Of a stretch of DNA of 41,603 nt, positions 12,943 to 21,992 are shown in pieces (the first letter of the stretch is position 1; each line of letters begins with the position of its first letter). Source of the DNA: a virus. The notes beneath the pieces were generated by a model. It saw nothing but the letters and a program-made list of their open reading frames with translations, was not told the origin of the DNA and did no database searches. The stretch is taken from IMG/VR virus record IMGVR_UViG_3300027985_000942, positions 1 through 41,603 of that record; one strand, given 5' to 3'. Made by a program: the position numbers and the translations under genes.

Positions 12943-13623
12943 ATGGTTTTATGTTGTGGTCAAGAGGCAACAATCCAAGAAGATAGCTATGAAGGAAATA
13001 ACGGCTGGGGTGTTTTCTGTCAAATTTGCGGTCATGCAATTTTTGATATAGATAAAAATAAAGCTATTGCAAATTTTCAAAGAGGGAGTAAAAAAGTGCA
13101 AAATAAAATAGTACCTGTAAGAAATAACTCAATGCGTCAAGTATTTGAGTCTAAAAGGAATGAAATTGAGGCTATCGCAAGCCCTATATTGTCCAACGAT
13201 AAATCCGCCATGGAAAGGCTTTTAACTATCAACACTGAAAGATATCCCCTAACACTAAAGGGCGGTGCATGGGATAATATATGGTCAACAGATGTTGGTC
13301 AATTGTCTATAGTAACTGCTATTGAGGAAGCCCTAATTATGGGCATAGAGCTTGGAAAAATGGGCGATATTGTTCCGTTTGGTGATACGTGTCAGCTTAT
13401 ACCTTCCGTTGAGGCTTTTGAGTTTACTCTTACCAATGGGAATAATGCCCCATTTGAGAACATTACAATCGAGTGTATTTATGATGGCGATGATTACAGG
13501 TCTGGTCGTAAAGATGGGAATTTCTTCCTGGATTTTGAATCATTTGGAAAAGAAAGAAAAAAAGTTATTAACTGTCTATGGAACCTTAAAGAAAACCGGA
13601 CTTGTTATCGGGGAAATGTATGA
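12943..13623 (+). CDS. recT: RecT-like ssDNA annealing protein, N-terminal part (frameshifted)
   Basis: ATG 12943 follows GGAGG at 5 bases. An N-terminal cysteine cluster (C-C, then C-Q-I-C near residues 5-35) looks like a zinc knuckle and is unusual for RecT. From about residue 120 the frame matches RecT (A-L-I-M-G-I-E-L-G, F-G-D-T-C-Q-L-I-P-S, Y-D-G-D-D-Y). After A7 at 13557-13563 this frame loses similarity and stops at 13623, while the continuation lies in the +1 frame (next entry). Partner of the YqaJ exonuclease at 1862. One base too many in the A-run explains the break. Confidence 0.7.
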   Translation: MVLCCGQEATIQEDSYEGNNGWGVFCQICGHAIFDIDKNKAIANFQRGSKKVQNKIVPVRNNSMRQVFESKRNEIEAIASPILSNDKSAMERLLTINTERYPLTLKGGAWDNIWSTDVGQLSIVTAIEEALIMGIELGKMGDIVPFGDTCQLIPSVEAFEFTLTNGNNAPFENITIECIYDGDDYRSGRKDGNFFLDFESFGKERKKVINCLWNLKENRTCYRGNV

Positions 13624-14152
13624 CGCTGAAAGGTTGCTTGAAAAAGCAGAAATTCATTCTTTGCCATATAAAAAGTATATGACTTACATGAGGGCTTATG
13701 AATACCAAAAAAGTGAGGGTAATGTTAAAAAAGATCCAAACGGCAGGGAATATTTTACATATTTTGAAGTCGCTAAAACTGACGATAAATATTTTGAGAA
13801 ATCAGTTGAATATTTTAAGCAAGCTGAAGCCAGTGGTCAACTAAAAACTGATTCTAAAGGTGAATACGCTGTTCAGACTTTACCTAAAAAAGCAGGTGGA
13901 ACTTTTGACAAAAAAATATACCGATACGAAATTGAGGGCGGAATGGCTGAAAAGGTTATATTTGTAGATGAATTAGTAAATCCTTATTCAGGAGCTGACC
14001 AACCTGAAATGCTAAGAAAATCTGCTGGAAAATCTTTTCTTGCAAAATATGCTAAGGTTAGAAATAGTGAGGCTGTTTTGCATGAAGTTAAAACGTCTAA
14101 AGGTGCTATGAAACAAGCCGTTGACCTTGCAGATAGACAGTTTATAGATTAG
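13562..14152 (+). CDS. recT: RecT-like protein, C-terminal part in the shifted frame
   Basis: From the A7 run the +1 frame reads on smoothly: L-L-T-V-Y-G-T-L-K-K-T-G-L-V, M-Y-D-A-E-R-L-L-E-K-A, and finally M-L-R-K-S-A-G-K-S-F-L, matching the C-terminal helix of RecT proteins. Joined to the first part it gives about 400 residues, longer than the usual 270-330 because of the N-terminal zinc-like region and an insert. If expressed separately the only ATG near the break is 13616, with a poor ribosome site, so the pieces belong to one gene (sequencing indel, mutation, or recoding). Confidence 0.65.
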   Translation, partial: KLLTVYGTLKKTGLVIGEMYDAERLLEKAEIHSLPYKKYMTYMRAYEYQKSEGNVKKDPNGREYFTYFEVAKTDDKYFEKSVEYFKQAEASGQLKTDSKGEYAVQTLPKKAGGTFDKKIYRYEIEGGMAEKVIFVDELVNPYSGADQPEMLRKSAGKSFLAKYAKVRNSEAVLHEVKTSKGAMKQAVDLADRQFID

Positions 14153-14155
14153 AAT

Positions 14156-14178
14156 TAAAATGCCCCACGTATGGGGCA
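14156..14178 (-). terminator. Intrinsic terminator for minus-strand (tail) transcripts
   Basis: The minus strand carries TGCCCCA-TACG-TGGGGCA (14178-14161) followed by TTTTAATT. It lies between recT and the lipoprotein gene, so minus-strand transcripts leaving the tail-fibre gene would cross the lipoprotein gene antisense before stopping here. The stem could also act on the plus strand, but no U-run follows there. Confidence 0.55.
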
Positions 14179-14203
14179 AATCGAAAGATAGGAGTGTTTG
14201 ATT

Positions 14204-15076
14204 ATGAAAAACAAACTAAGTATAGTATATATTTTAATTGTGTTATTATCAAGTTGCGAGCAACCTGTAGAGTATAGAGAAACAATAAAAGAGGTTGAAG
14301 TAATAAAAGAGGTGCCTGTTGAGGTTATAGTTGAAAAGGAAGTACCTGTTACTACTGAAACTATCAAAGAAGTACCTGTAACTGTTGAGGTCGAAACAGT
14401 CAAGGAAATAGAGGTTATTAAAGAAGTTCCTATGCCTGTAACTGTTATCAAGGAAGTGCCTGTTCCTGTAACAGTTGAAGTTGAAACAATAAAAGAGGTT
14501 GAAAAAATAGTATATGTTGATAAAATTATTGATAATGTTATACTGATAAGAGAAATAGTTGAAAAGGAGGTTTCGATGGAAACTGCAAGCGATGTAAAAG
14601 AGGTTATTATTCCAAGCCCTATTTTGGAATACACAAATTATGTTAGTTTAGGGGCTGGTTTAGGATTCAGGGCTTTTGGGGTTAATGCTGATGGTTTAAT
14701 TGAGTTGGATGGGATTAGAAAACTGTCTAAAGTTGAAGGTGTTTTGTATTTTGAGTACAAAGGGAATAGCTTTAAGCAGGTTGGTCAAGATGTAACTCAA
14801 ATAGAGGAACTACCTGTTATCGATTCTCCTAGAATTGAATTCGAAAAGGATAATTTCAAGGTAACTATCGGGGAGTACAAAGGAGATACTTTTTCTTACG
14901 TGTTTAATAGGACTCTTCAAGTTGCATTTAAAAATGTTACAGGTGCTTGTATGCGAGGAAACGATTTATTAGTATCAGTAGGTGAAACTATTGCGACTAG
15001 GTATAAAGGGGTCTATATATGGACAGTAAACGATACCGCTCCCCGATTGATTTTTGAGGAAGGTATCATTTTTTAG
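14204..15076 (+). CDS. Lipoprotein with K-E-V-P-V repeats
   Basis: 290 residues from ATG 14204 (GGAG about 9 bases upstream). A short basic N-terminus and hydrophobic core end in a lipobox L-S-S-C at Cys18, so it should be lipid-anchored at the cell envelope. Residues about 25-110 are repeats of (I/V)-K-E-V-P-V and V-E-V-E-T, giving an extended acidic stalk. The last 150 residues look beta-rich (F-E-Y-K-G-N-S-F, D-L-L-V-S-V-G-E-T). A perfect AAGGAGG plus in-frame ATG at 14576 could also make a soluble C-terminal form. Plus strand and monocistronic-looking: superinfection exclusion or host-surface change is inferred. Confidence 0.75.
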   Translation: MKNKLSIVYILIVLLSSCEQPVEYRETIKEVEVIKEVPVEVIVEKEVPVTTETIKEVPVTVEVETVKEIEVIKEVPMPVTVIKEVPVPVTVEVETIKEVEKIVYVDKIIDNVILIREIVEKEVSMETASDVKEVIIPSPILEYTNYVSLGAGLGFRAFGVNADGLIELDGIRKLSKVEGVLYFEYKGNSFKQVGQDVTQIEELPVIDSPRIEFEKDNFKVTIGEYKGDTFSYVFNRTLQVAFKNVTGACMRGNDLLVSVGETIATRYKGVYIWTVNDTAPRLIFEEGIIF

Positions 15077-15085
15077 TAATGGGGC

Positions 15086-16213
15086 TTATGCCCCTACTAT
15101 CACAACAATGTATGAAGCTCCAACAGTAAGCTCTTTAGATCTTGTTGTTGATCCTGTTCTTGGTGTTCCGTTTACATTATCTGCTCTTGGGTCACTTATT
15201 GCATAAACTGTAAGTAATGGTGAATCTTTTGCTTGGAAACCTGTCTGAGAATAACCTGATGGATTATAGTTCCCTCCTGTTCCTGCTTCGTTATTATGCC
15301 AATGCCCCTGAAACCTATCTTCCAACAATGCCCCAAGAGTATCATTATCCCCACCGCTTGATTGTGGCGCAATGTGTCTTGAACTCATATCTATTAAGGT
15401 TCTGATTCCGCCTGTTTCCGGTGCAATGATGTCCAAATATGGATTACCTGACAATAAATTAGTTAATGTTGAATTCCCTGTGACTGTTGAACCGTCTAAA
15501 TGAATTAAATGAAATTCTTTATTGGCTCCATTTATTTGAGTTCTTCCTATTTTTAAATTTTGTCTATAATTTGCGCTTGCTCTGTTATGTATAGTGTGAA
15601 AATCTCCGCTGACCACCTTTGCCCTGTTCGACCATCTTTTTAATGTTCTTACATCTTCGGGTTCATACCAATATAACGCATTATTAGGGTCTGATGGGTC
15701 AATACCTTGATTAGTTGCTTGCCCTGTCGCAACGTATGTAATTCCCTCACGCCTAACTAGTGTGCCTGCTACATTGTAGATAGTTCCCGCATCCCATTGA
15801 GCTATAGCTCCCTTGTTATCTGACTGTATATCCCCTTCTGTTCCTGCAAATATAGCAATTTCGCCCGCAGTAATACTTGTTCCTACTGCTTCAACCCTGT
15901 CTGCAACAGCTTCATCGGTATAGCTTACAACTCCATCGTTCGAGCAATAAGTACCAAAATTACTACCTGATACGTTTAGCTCGACACCTGTATAGGTAAC
16001 GTTTGTAATTCTGATTTTACCATATAGGGTTTTTCCGCTTAAACCTGACTCCTGTGCTGTCGCTTCGGTATCTTCCCCCAATTCGTAGTTACTCGCAGGG
16101 ATAACGGTACTTCCTCGCTTGATAACTATGTCTGATAACAAAAATGGGAAATGGGTATCTAATTTAAAATTAGTCCATTCATTTAGGTTAAATGGCTTAA
16201 TATCTCTTTGCAT
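15086..16213 (-). CDS. Tail fibre / collar-domain protein
   Basis: 375 residues. The N-terminal third looks beta-rich and would attach to the tail; the C-terminal third has the tail-collar fibre signature: L-E-D-R-F-Q-G-H-W-H, Gly/Ser/Asn-rich loops, then T-P-R-T-G-S-T-T-R-S and a hydrophobic beta end (V-G-A-S-Y-I-V-V-I-V-G-A). Such proteins bind receptors or close the fibre tip. It is the last gene of the long morphogenesis operon and converges on the lipoprotein gene, with only 9 bases and a small GGGGC/GCCCC hairpin between the stops. Confidence 0.75.
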   Translation of the reverse strand: MQRDIKPFNLNEWTNFKLDTHFPFLLSDIVIKRGSTVIPASNYELGEDTEATAQESGLSGKTLYGKIRITNVTYTGVELNVSGSNFGTYCSNDGVVSYTDEAVADRVEAVGTSITAGEIAIFAGTEGDIQSDNKGAIAQWDAGTIYNVAGTLVRREGITYVATGQATNQGIDPSDPNNALYWYEPEDVRTLKRWSNRAKVVSGDFHTIHNRASANYRQNLKIGRTQINGANKEFHLIHLDGSTVTGNSTLTNLLSGNPYLDIIAPETGGIRTLIDMSSRHIAPQSSGGDNDTLGALLEDRFQGHWHNNEAGTGGNYNPSGYSQTGFQAKDSPLLTVYAISDPRADNVNGTPRTGSTTRSKELTVGASYIVVIVGA

Positions 16214-16226
16214 ATAAAATCTCCTT

Positions 16227-17684
16227 TTATTCTAAAACCGCAATTGGTTTACTTTGTGTTTCCTGTGGCTGTGATAATGTTTCCTGTGGTTGTGATAATA
16301 CTCCACTAATTATCCTAGGTTCAATAAATCCACTTCGAGCTTCTAATACTAAAACATCCTGTCCAGGGTCTACTTCCCTAACTATCCAATCTCTTTTTTT
16401 GCTAAACACTCTACCGTTAATATTTATATCTAATATTATTTGGTCTAGTAGGTCTATGTCAATTGTTGACACACCTACAGGTAATGTAATAATTTCCGAT
16501 AATTCCCCAAACCTTTGGATCAACCTGTTGCCCAAACTGTTTAAATCTCCTAGGTCGTATAAATCAACCATATAAGTCTTTCTTTCAGGTTTACTAAACA
16601 ATGTATCATCACCAATTAGAATTTGGTTATCGTAAATATTATTTTTTATATCTTTTTCATAAACAAGCTTTACAGATGAATTGAAATATCTTTGAGCTTC
16701 GGCATAATTCTTTTCGGGAAATCGCATTATCTTATCGCTTCCTATTGTATGCCTTTTATATAGTCGCCCCCACCTTCTAAGTGTTAATTTGCCGTTGTTT
16801 TTTGTAAAGAAAAAAGCATTATCATTTTTGAGTACACTGTCAATTAAATCCCTTACTTTACCACCTGCAAAGTAAAAATTGATTCTGCTGTCATTGGATA
16901 TAAATTCGTTTGTTTCTATTGTATCCCAGTTTGTGGCGTTGTAATCAATCAATGCCTTTTCCTGTACTTCTGTTGTGATTATAGAACCTATTTTATTGTT
17001 TGTTCTGCCTGTTACGTCTGCCGATACTGCGTCAATCGATTCTATTCTCTTGGTAGTAACATTAAAATTAAATGCTATGCTGTTTCCATTTGTATCGTAT
17101 ACTGCTGACACGCCTGTTATATACGATTCATCTAGGGCTATATATTCGCTAGGGTCAACTCTGTATACAGGTACATTTTTTAAAGTTCCATAGCCTATTG
17201 GTATAGCTTTATCTTTAACATTATCAAAAACATTAGGGTAATCAGTAATATTAAATGTTCGGCAAGATTCTTGCGTCAACGCCCTTAGTATATTATTTAT
17301 TACTAAAGTAACTGATTTTTCCATGACAACAGGATAGCTTAATTCCCCTGTCATAATAATATCAAAATCTTCTAGTATAGGGTTTTCTTTATTACTTCTT
17401 TTCAGTACCGCAGGTTTATTAAACCAGTCTAAAGTTTCAACGTCATCATATTTCCCATCCTGATTATTTATTGACAGTCTGTATTGAGTTAATAAAGTTG
17501 TTCCACTTATAGAGTCTGATATTTTATTCATAACTGATGGTACGTTAAGCCTTACAGGGTAGTTATATGCATTATCCATTGCGTCCGGATAAGTGGCGTT
17601 AGATTGATCTAAAGGGCTTCTAACAGATGAAGAAAACCTATGAGTTACAGGGTCGCCAATTTCCAGTAAATATCTAATGGCCAT
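16227..17684 (-). CDS. Tail hub / baseplate-type protein with LSQP repeats
   Basis: 485 residues in the position of the hub between distal-tail and fibre genes. Beta-rich throughout, with an L-R-R-W-G-R-L segment and V-R-E-V-D-P-G-Q near the end, as in phage tail proteins that bear the fibre. The C-terminus has tandem L-S-Q-P-Q-E-T repeats, matching L-S-Q-P-G-x-T repeats in the next gene upstream. One-base overlap (ATGG/TAA context) with that gene. Hub function is inferred from gene order. Confidence 0.6.
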   Translation of the reverse strand: MAIRYLLEIGDPVTHRFSSSVRSPLDQSNATYPDAMDNAYNYPVRLNVPSVMNKISDSISGTTLLTQYRLSINNQDGKYDDVETLDWFNKPAVLKRSNKENPILEDFDIIMTGELSYPVVMEKSVTLVINNILRALTQESCRTFNITDYPNVFDNVKDKAIPIGYGTLKNVPVYRVDPSEYIALDESYITGVSAVYDTNGNSIAFNFNVTTKRIESIDAVSADVTGRTNNKIGSIITTEVQEKALIDYNATNWDTIETNEFISNDSRINFYFAGGKVRDLIDSVLKNDNAFFFTKNNGKLTLRRWGRLYKRHTIGSDKIMRFPEKNYAEAQRYFNSSVKLVYEKDIKNNIYDNQILIGDDTLFSKPERKTYMVDLYDLGDLNSLGNRLIQRFGELSEIITLPVGVSTIDIDLLDQIILDININGRVFSKKRDWIVREVDPGQDVLVLEARSGFIEPRIISGVLSQPQETLSQPQETQSKPIAVLE

Positions 17685-18448
17685 TAAAAAGCCTCTCTGA
17701 ATTCAAACCGTTTTGAATATTTAAAACTGTTTATTGCAGATTGAAAAATTAAATCGTTGTCGGTTTCTCCGTAAAATTTTTGTATAGGTAGCCATTTCGT
17801 ATTATCAAAATCTATAAAAAATGGATAGCCCTGCATAGTTTGAGTTACGTATGCCCTTCTGAAATCTTCTATTATCTCTGCATTTATTTTGTATCTAAAA
17901 TCAACTCCAATTTTTCCGCCTCCGTAACCACCGGCAGTTGGTATTACTTGGCCTGATAAACTTCGTCTAGGTGTTACTGATGAATAGAATCCGGGCTCCC
18001 TAGATGGACTTATAGGAATTTTATGGCATTTTCCGACTGCAATTCTGCCCATATAAGATCCATTGTGCGAAATGGTTATTTGATTAGCTGTTACCGATCG
18101 ACCTATTTCATATAATCCGTTTTCAAACTTTTTACCGTTTGGCGAATTAATTATTATAGTGTTATTGATAATTACTACTGTTGCGTCTGTTCCACCAATA
18201 CCAATGCAATCAAATTCGTTTGAACCTGTAATAGCCATAGGTTGCGACAATGTTATTCCGGGTTGCGATAATGTTGCTCCGGGCTGTGATAATGTTCCGG
18301 GAAAAATAGCAAATGTTGAATAATCATTAGGTATAGAAAAATTAACAGTTAATGTGCCTGTATTGGCCACTCTGTCTGCAAGTCCAGGGCTTTTTAAATC
18401 TTCCGGTAAATCAGAAAACTGCAATAAATCGTTAATAAGTATTTTCAT
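17684..18448 (-). CDS. Distal-tail-type protein with LSQP repeats
   Basis: 254 residues directly after the tape measure gene (TAATG overlap), where siphoviruses encode the distal tail protein. After a short N-terminal domain, residues about 50-72 hold three copies of L-S-Q-P-x-x-T; the rest is beta-rich with Gly-rich loops (G-G-Y-G-G-G-K) and ends Y-S-K-R-F-E-F-R-E. No firm family match by eye; assignment rests on order and composition. Confidence 0.6.
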   Translation of the reverse strand: MKILINDLLQFSDLPEDLKSPGLADRVANTGTLTVNFSIPNDYSTFAIFPGTLSQPGATLSQPGITLSQPMAITGSNEFDCIGIGGTDATVVIINNTIIINSPNGKKFENGLYEIGRSVTANQITISHNGSYMGRIAVGKCHKIPISPSREPGFYSSVTPRRSLSGQVIPTAGGYGGGKIGVDFRYKINAEIIEDFRRAYVTQTMQGYPFFIDFDNTKWLPIQKFYGETDNDLIFQSAINSFKYSKRFEFREAF

Positions 18449-21400
18449 TATGCAACTCCCTGAATATTATCACTTGTGATTCTTATATCCCTAGTTTCTA
18501 TTCCTTCGTTTATTATATCAAAAATTGTCTTTTTGTCTATCTGTACAAAGATGTTTTGAGGTCTAGCTTGACTTTCTCCTCTAGGTGTAACAGTTACTTG
18601 TTCACCTGGTGAAACTCTTAACCCTACATTATCAGCTCTTTGACTTCCCATAACTTCAGGTACGGTAAACCCACCCATGGGCGTACCTGTTTGAGCTGTA
18701 GGGGCTGGAGGTAAAGGAATATTTGACATTTGAGATATTAAATTATCGTATGAGTCTGCAACCTGTATGTGCTTGTTTTGGAGTTTATCATACCATGGAA
18801 CCTCTGCCACTGCCTTATCTCTTTCGATTCTTACTTTTGCGACTGCTAAATCTCTGTCGAAAATTGCTTTTTTGTATTCAATGTCTGCAATTTCTTTTTC
18901 GTATTTCTTTTTGGCTTCTTGCTGTGAAGCTAGGGAATTCTCTTTAATTACAGTAATTGCAAGCTCTCTATTTTTAAGGTTTACAAGCTCTTGATTTCCA
19001 GCTTTTTGGGCTTCTTCTATTTCCCTTTTAATTCTATCTGTTGCGGATTCTGAAATTACTCCAGCACTAATCAAAGCTCTTTTTTCTTGTTCTGATAATG
19101 TAGCTATATAAGCTTTTAGTTTTTCATCTTCAATATTTTTAGCATTTTGTACCGCAATATCATATTCTTGCTGTGCTAATAATCTTCTATTGTTTAGTGT
19201 AATTTCAGTTATTCTATTCCCTAAGTCTGTTGTAAGCTCTTCAAATTTTTCGTTTGAATCTCTTATTCCGCTAAGAATTACAGATGTTAATGCTCCTACT
19301 GCCGTACCACCTATTACAGTAAAAACAGCTACTAAAACTTTCTCCCAGTCTTGTGCTCCTGAATCCGTAAATGTATCTGAAATTGCACTAATAAAAGATA
19401 ATCCTAGCCCTACTGCTGAAATTTCAACTGAACCGCTCGCTTTCCCTATTTGTGTTACAAGGTCGGATATTGATTCAAGGTTTAGCTCTTTTTGTCCACT
19501 TGATAATTGTTTAGCTTCTGATAAAATTTGTTTTGCATAGTTTCCGTATTGGTCAAGGCTTTTTTGATTTTCCTTTTCCTTTTCTTTCATCATTTTTTTG
19601 TAATCTTCAAGTATTATTATATTGCTTTTCTTTTCAACTTCGGTAACAATTTCTGCATTATCTACTAGTGTTCCTGTAACTGCTGTAGATGTTTTTTCAA
19701 TTTCTTTACTTGCAACATCGTTCGCTTTTTCTACTTCTTTGATCTCTTCTATTCTTACTTTGCCTTCCGCTAGTACATTAGCTATGTTTTCTTTGGTAGC
19801 GGTATTTACTGCTATCATGTCTTTATTTATTTGATTTAGTTTTGCATTACCCTGATTTACTATTTCCTGTATATTTTTTTCGGATGTTTCAGCTATTGCA
19901 TTTCTTTCTGCTATTGTTCCAGCTATAACTTCTTTGGTGTTATTTTTCGCTTCGTCTGTTAGTGTTTTAAAAGCTGTTCTTACATCTCCAACATTATTTG
20001 CAAGCCCTTTGAATTGATCTCCTACAAAGGGAATTTTACCTGCAACTTCTAAAAACTTTTGAACTGCTCCTAAAACATTGTCAACTATAATTGAACCTAA
20101 AGAAAGAAAAGCTAATTTCAAGGCATTTATAGCAATAGTCCATCCTGCTTTAATATCTACTCCTAGCATTTTAAATTCTTTGGATAATACCTCTATACTT
20201 GTAGATAATGATACTTTTACTTTTTCCCAAACAGATTGTATGGTATTCCCTGCTATCTTAAATGCACCTTCAATAACTTTAATCGTTGTTTGGAATCTTA
20301 CGGATAGCTCTTCTTGATTTTTTACCGCATATATAATTGCTGGAATTAAAACAGTCATTATCGCACTAGCTATAAATATCGCTGGATTGGCTTTCATTGC
20401 AAGATTAAGGGCTTTAAATGCTGTTGCCATTCCCTTTATTGCTGTTGCTCCTTTAGTTAGTAGTAAAAATGTTCCTAATCCTGCGGATACTCCTGCAAGG
20501 GTTATTCCTATTGCTTTAAGGGTCTTATCTAGGTTATCGCCATCGCCTATAAATTTTAATACTTCATTGCCTGATGAAATTACAACATCTAAAAAGCCTT
20601 TCCAATATGGAAGCAATTCTTTCCCTATAGTAGCTCCAATAAGTTTAAATATATCCTTAACAGTAGAAAGTTTTCCTTCTGCTGTTTGGCTAGCTATCTC
20701 CATTCCATTAAAAAATAATCCACCCTCTGCGGTCATTTGTTCAAATGCTGTTGTTAAATCTGCTGATGTTATTTTACCCGCTGATGACATCTTGGTCATT
20801 TCTTCAACTGATACCCCTAATGATTTTGCAAGCTCGGTGTATATCGGTACTCCTGCCTCTGCTATCATGTTTAGGGATTCCATGTCTACTTTATTTTTTA
20901 GCATTGCCTTAGTATATCCACGTGTAATAGATTCTAGCTTTTGGGCATTGCCCCCTGCCGTATCACCTAACATTCTGAAAGTTTCGACTGTTCTGTTAAT
21001 ATCCTGATTCATTACAGGTAACAATTGTTTTGACGCTGACGCTATGTTTTCAAATTGAAAAGGAGTTGTAGAAGCTGTTTTATTTAATTCTCTTACTAGT
21101 TCTTCGGCTTTCGCTGTACTTCCTAATAGTGGCGTGAATGAGGCCTCTACCATTTCAACGGATGAAGCTAGTTTAACCATTCCAATAGCTCCACCAGCCA
21201 CTGCAACACCTAAGCCTAATAATGTTTTTCCTGCTACATTACTAGCTTTTTCCATTCCCTCGCTTGCTAGTTTTGTTTTATCATATTCTTTCTGTAATCT
21301 GTTATATTCACCTGTAAGTTTTTCGACTTCTTTACTTTCAGGGTCTAAACCGTTTTTTATTAACTTTATACTTTGATTTTCTAATGCTTTTTGTTGTGCA

Positions 21401-21609
21401 ATTATTGCAGAAATATCATTCTTGTTAGCCTGTATTCCTGCACCTAATCGCCTATTTTTGTCTATAAAACTATCAATACTATTTGATTTAAATTGCTCTT
21501 GATATTTTTCAATTTGTTTTCTAGTCCCCTCTGATATTGTGCCAAATGTCTTAAGGTCTTTAGAGGCTTGGGCAAAATCACTTTTTACCTTTAAATTTAT
21601 CTGTGCCAT
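18448..21609 (-). CDS. Tape measure protein
   Basis: 1053 residues, the longest gene, directly after the G/GT chaperones. Residues about 140-340 match the conserved tape-measure domain (F-T-P-L-L-G-S, T-P-F-Q-F-E-N-I, G-V-P-I-Y-T-E-L-A-K). Hydrophobic stretches near 365-435 may cross the membrane during DNA entry, and long Ala/Lys/Glu helices (about 590-950) form the ruler, interrupted by a second hydrophobic patch near 715-770. At about 1.5 angstrom per residue, a rule from lambda, the tail would be near 150 nm (inference). Confidence 0.92.
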   Translation of the reverse strand: MAQINLKVKSDFAQASKDLKTFGTISEGTRKQIEKYQEQFKSNSIDSFIDKNRRLGAGIQANKNDISAIIAQQKALENQSIKLIKNGLDPESKEVEKLTGEYNRLQKEYDKTKLASEGMEKASNVAGKTLLGLGVAVAGGAIGMVKLASSVEMVEASFTPLLGSTAKAEELVRELNKTASTTPFQFENIASASKQLLPVMNQDINRTVETFRMLGDTAGGNAQKLESITRGYTKAMLKNKVDMESLNMIAEAGVPIYTELAKSLGVSVEEMTKMSSAGKITSADLTTAFEQMTAEGGLFFNGMEIASQTAEGKLSTVKDIFKLIGATIGKELLPYWKGFLDVVISSGNEVLKFIGDGDNLDKTLKAIGITLAGVSAGLGTFLLLTKGATAIKGMATAFKALNLAMKANPAIFIASAIMTVLIPAIIYAVKNQEELSVRFQTTIKVIEGAFKIAGNTIQSVWEKVKVSLSTSIEVLSKEFKMLGVDIKAGWTIAINALKLAFLSLGSIIVDNVLGAVQKFLEVAGKIPFVGDQFKGLANNVGDVRTAFKTLTDEAKNNTKEVIAGTIAERNAIAETSEKNIQEIVNQGNAKLNQINKDMIAVNTATKENIANVLAEGKVRIEEIKEVEKANDVASKEIEKTSTAVTGTLVDNAEIVTEVEKKSNIIILEDYKKMMKEKEKENQKSLDQYGNYAKQILSEAKQLSSGQKELNLESISDLVTQIGKASGSVEISAVGLGLSFISAISDTFTDSGAQDWEKVLVAVFTVIGGTAVGALTSVILSGIRDSNEKFEELTTDLGNRITEITLNNRRLLAQQEYDIAVQNAKNIEDEKLKAYIATLSEQEKRALISAGVISESATDRIKREIEEAQKAGNQELVNLKNRELAITVIKENSLASQQEAKKKYEKEIADIEYKKAIFDRDLAVAKVRIERDKAVAEVPWYDKLQNKHIQVADSYDNLISQMSNIPLPPAPTAQTGTPMGGFTVPEVMGSQRADNVGLRVSPGEQVTVTPRGESQARPQNIFVQIDKKTIFDIINEGIETRDIRITSDNIQGVA

Positions 21610-21615
21610 TTTGCG

Positions 21616-21906
21616 TTAAGCCCCCCTTTTTTTGTTTAGAAAATATTCTATTTCCTTATGGATATAGTTAAAATATTTTAAAAAATCTAAAACCCATGGC
21701 AACTCGTCAATCGTTCCCCGCCCATGCGGTAGAATCTTAAACACTTGCCAATTATCAAAAATATTATAGTAAAATTCAAAAATATAATAGGTATTTTCAT
21801 CCACTATTATATCTATTTGTTTGTTATTTTCATCTGTAATTTTAAAACTTTTGTGACTCATAAAATTACAAATTTCTTTATTCTCAATATAAACATTTCC
21901 TGCCAA
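21616..21906 (-). CDS. Tail assembly chaperone gpT-like part, made by -1 frameshift from the G-like gene
   Basis: Listed from the TTG at 21906, but the same frame is open back through 22002, where it meets the end of the G-like gene. The extra 32 codons read as ordinary protein (T-L-S-T-I-Y-K-L-R-C-C), and no ribosome site precedes the TTG. The natural product is therefore a GT fusion of about 245 residues, as in lambda, binding the tape measure during tail assembly. The T part ends 7 bases before the tape measure start. Confidence 0.75.
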   Translation of the reverse strand: MAGNVYIENKEICNFMSHKSFKITDENNKQIDIIVDENTYYIFEFYYNIFDNWQVFKILPHGRGTIDELPWVLDFLKYFNYIHKEIEYFLNKKRGA

Positions 21907-21992
21907 TTCCTCTAGGTCATCGGCAAAAAATGCATCCTCGTAAATCTCCCTATCAAAACTACAACATCTTAGTTTGTAAATTGTCGATAGGG

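Noticed and set aside
14155-14634. Minus-strand frame of 159 codons rich in S-T-V-T-G-T repeats
   Set aside because: It is the reverse complement of the K-E-V-P-V repeat region of the lipoprotein; repeats keep both strands open. No ribosome site and low-complexity product.
15081-15094. GGGGC-TTAT-GCCCC hairpin as a bidirectional terminator
   Set aside because: Only a 5-bp stem and no U-run on either strand; retained only as a small hairpin between converging stops.
20387-21007. Plus-strand frame of 206 codons
   Set aside because: Antisense to the conserved tape-measure domain; composition is a mirror of that gene and there is no ribosome site or partner genes.
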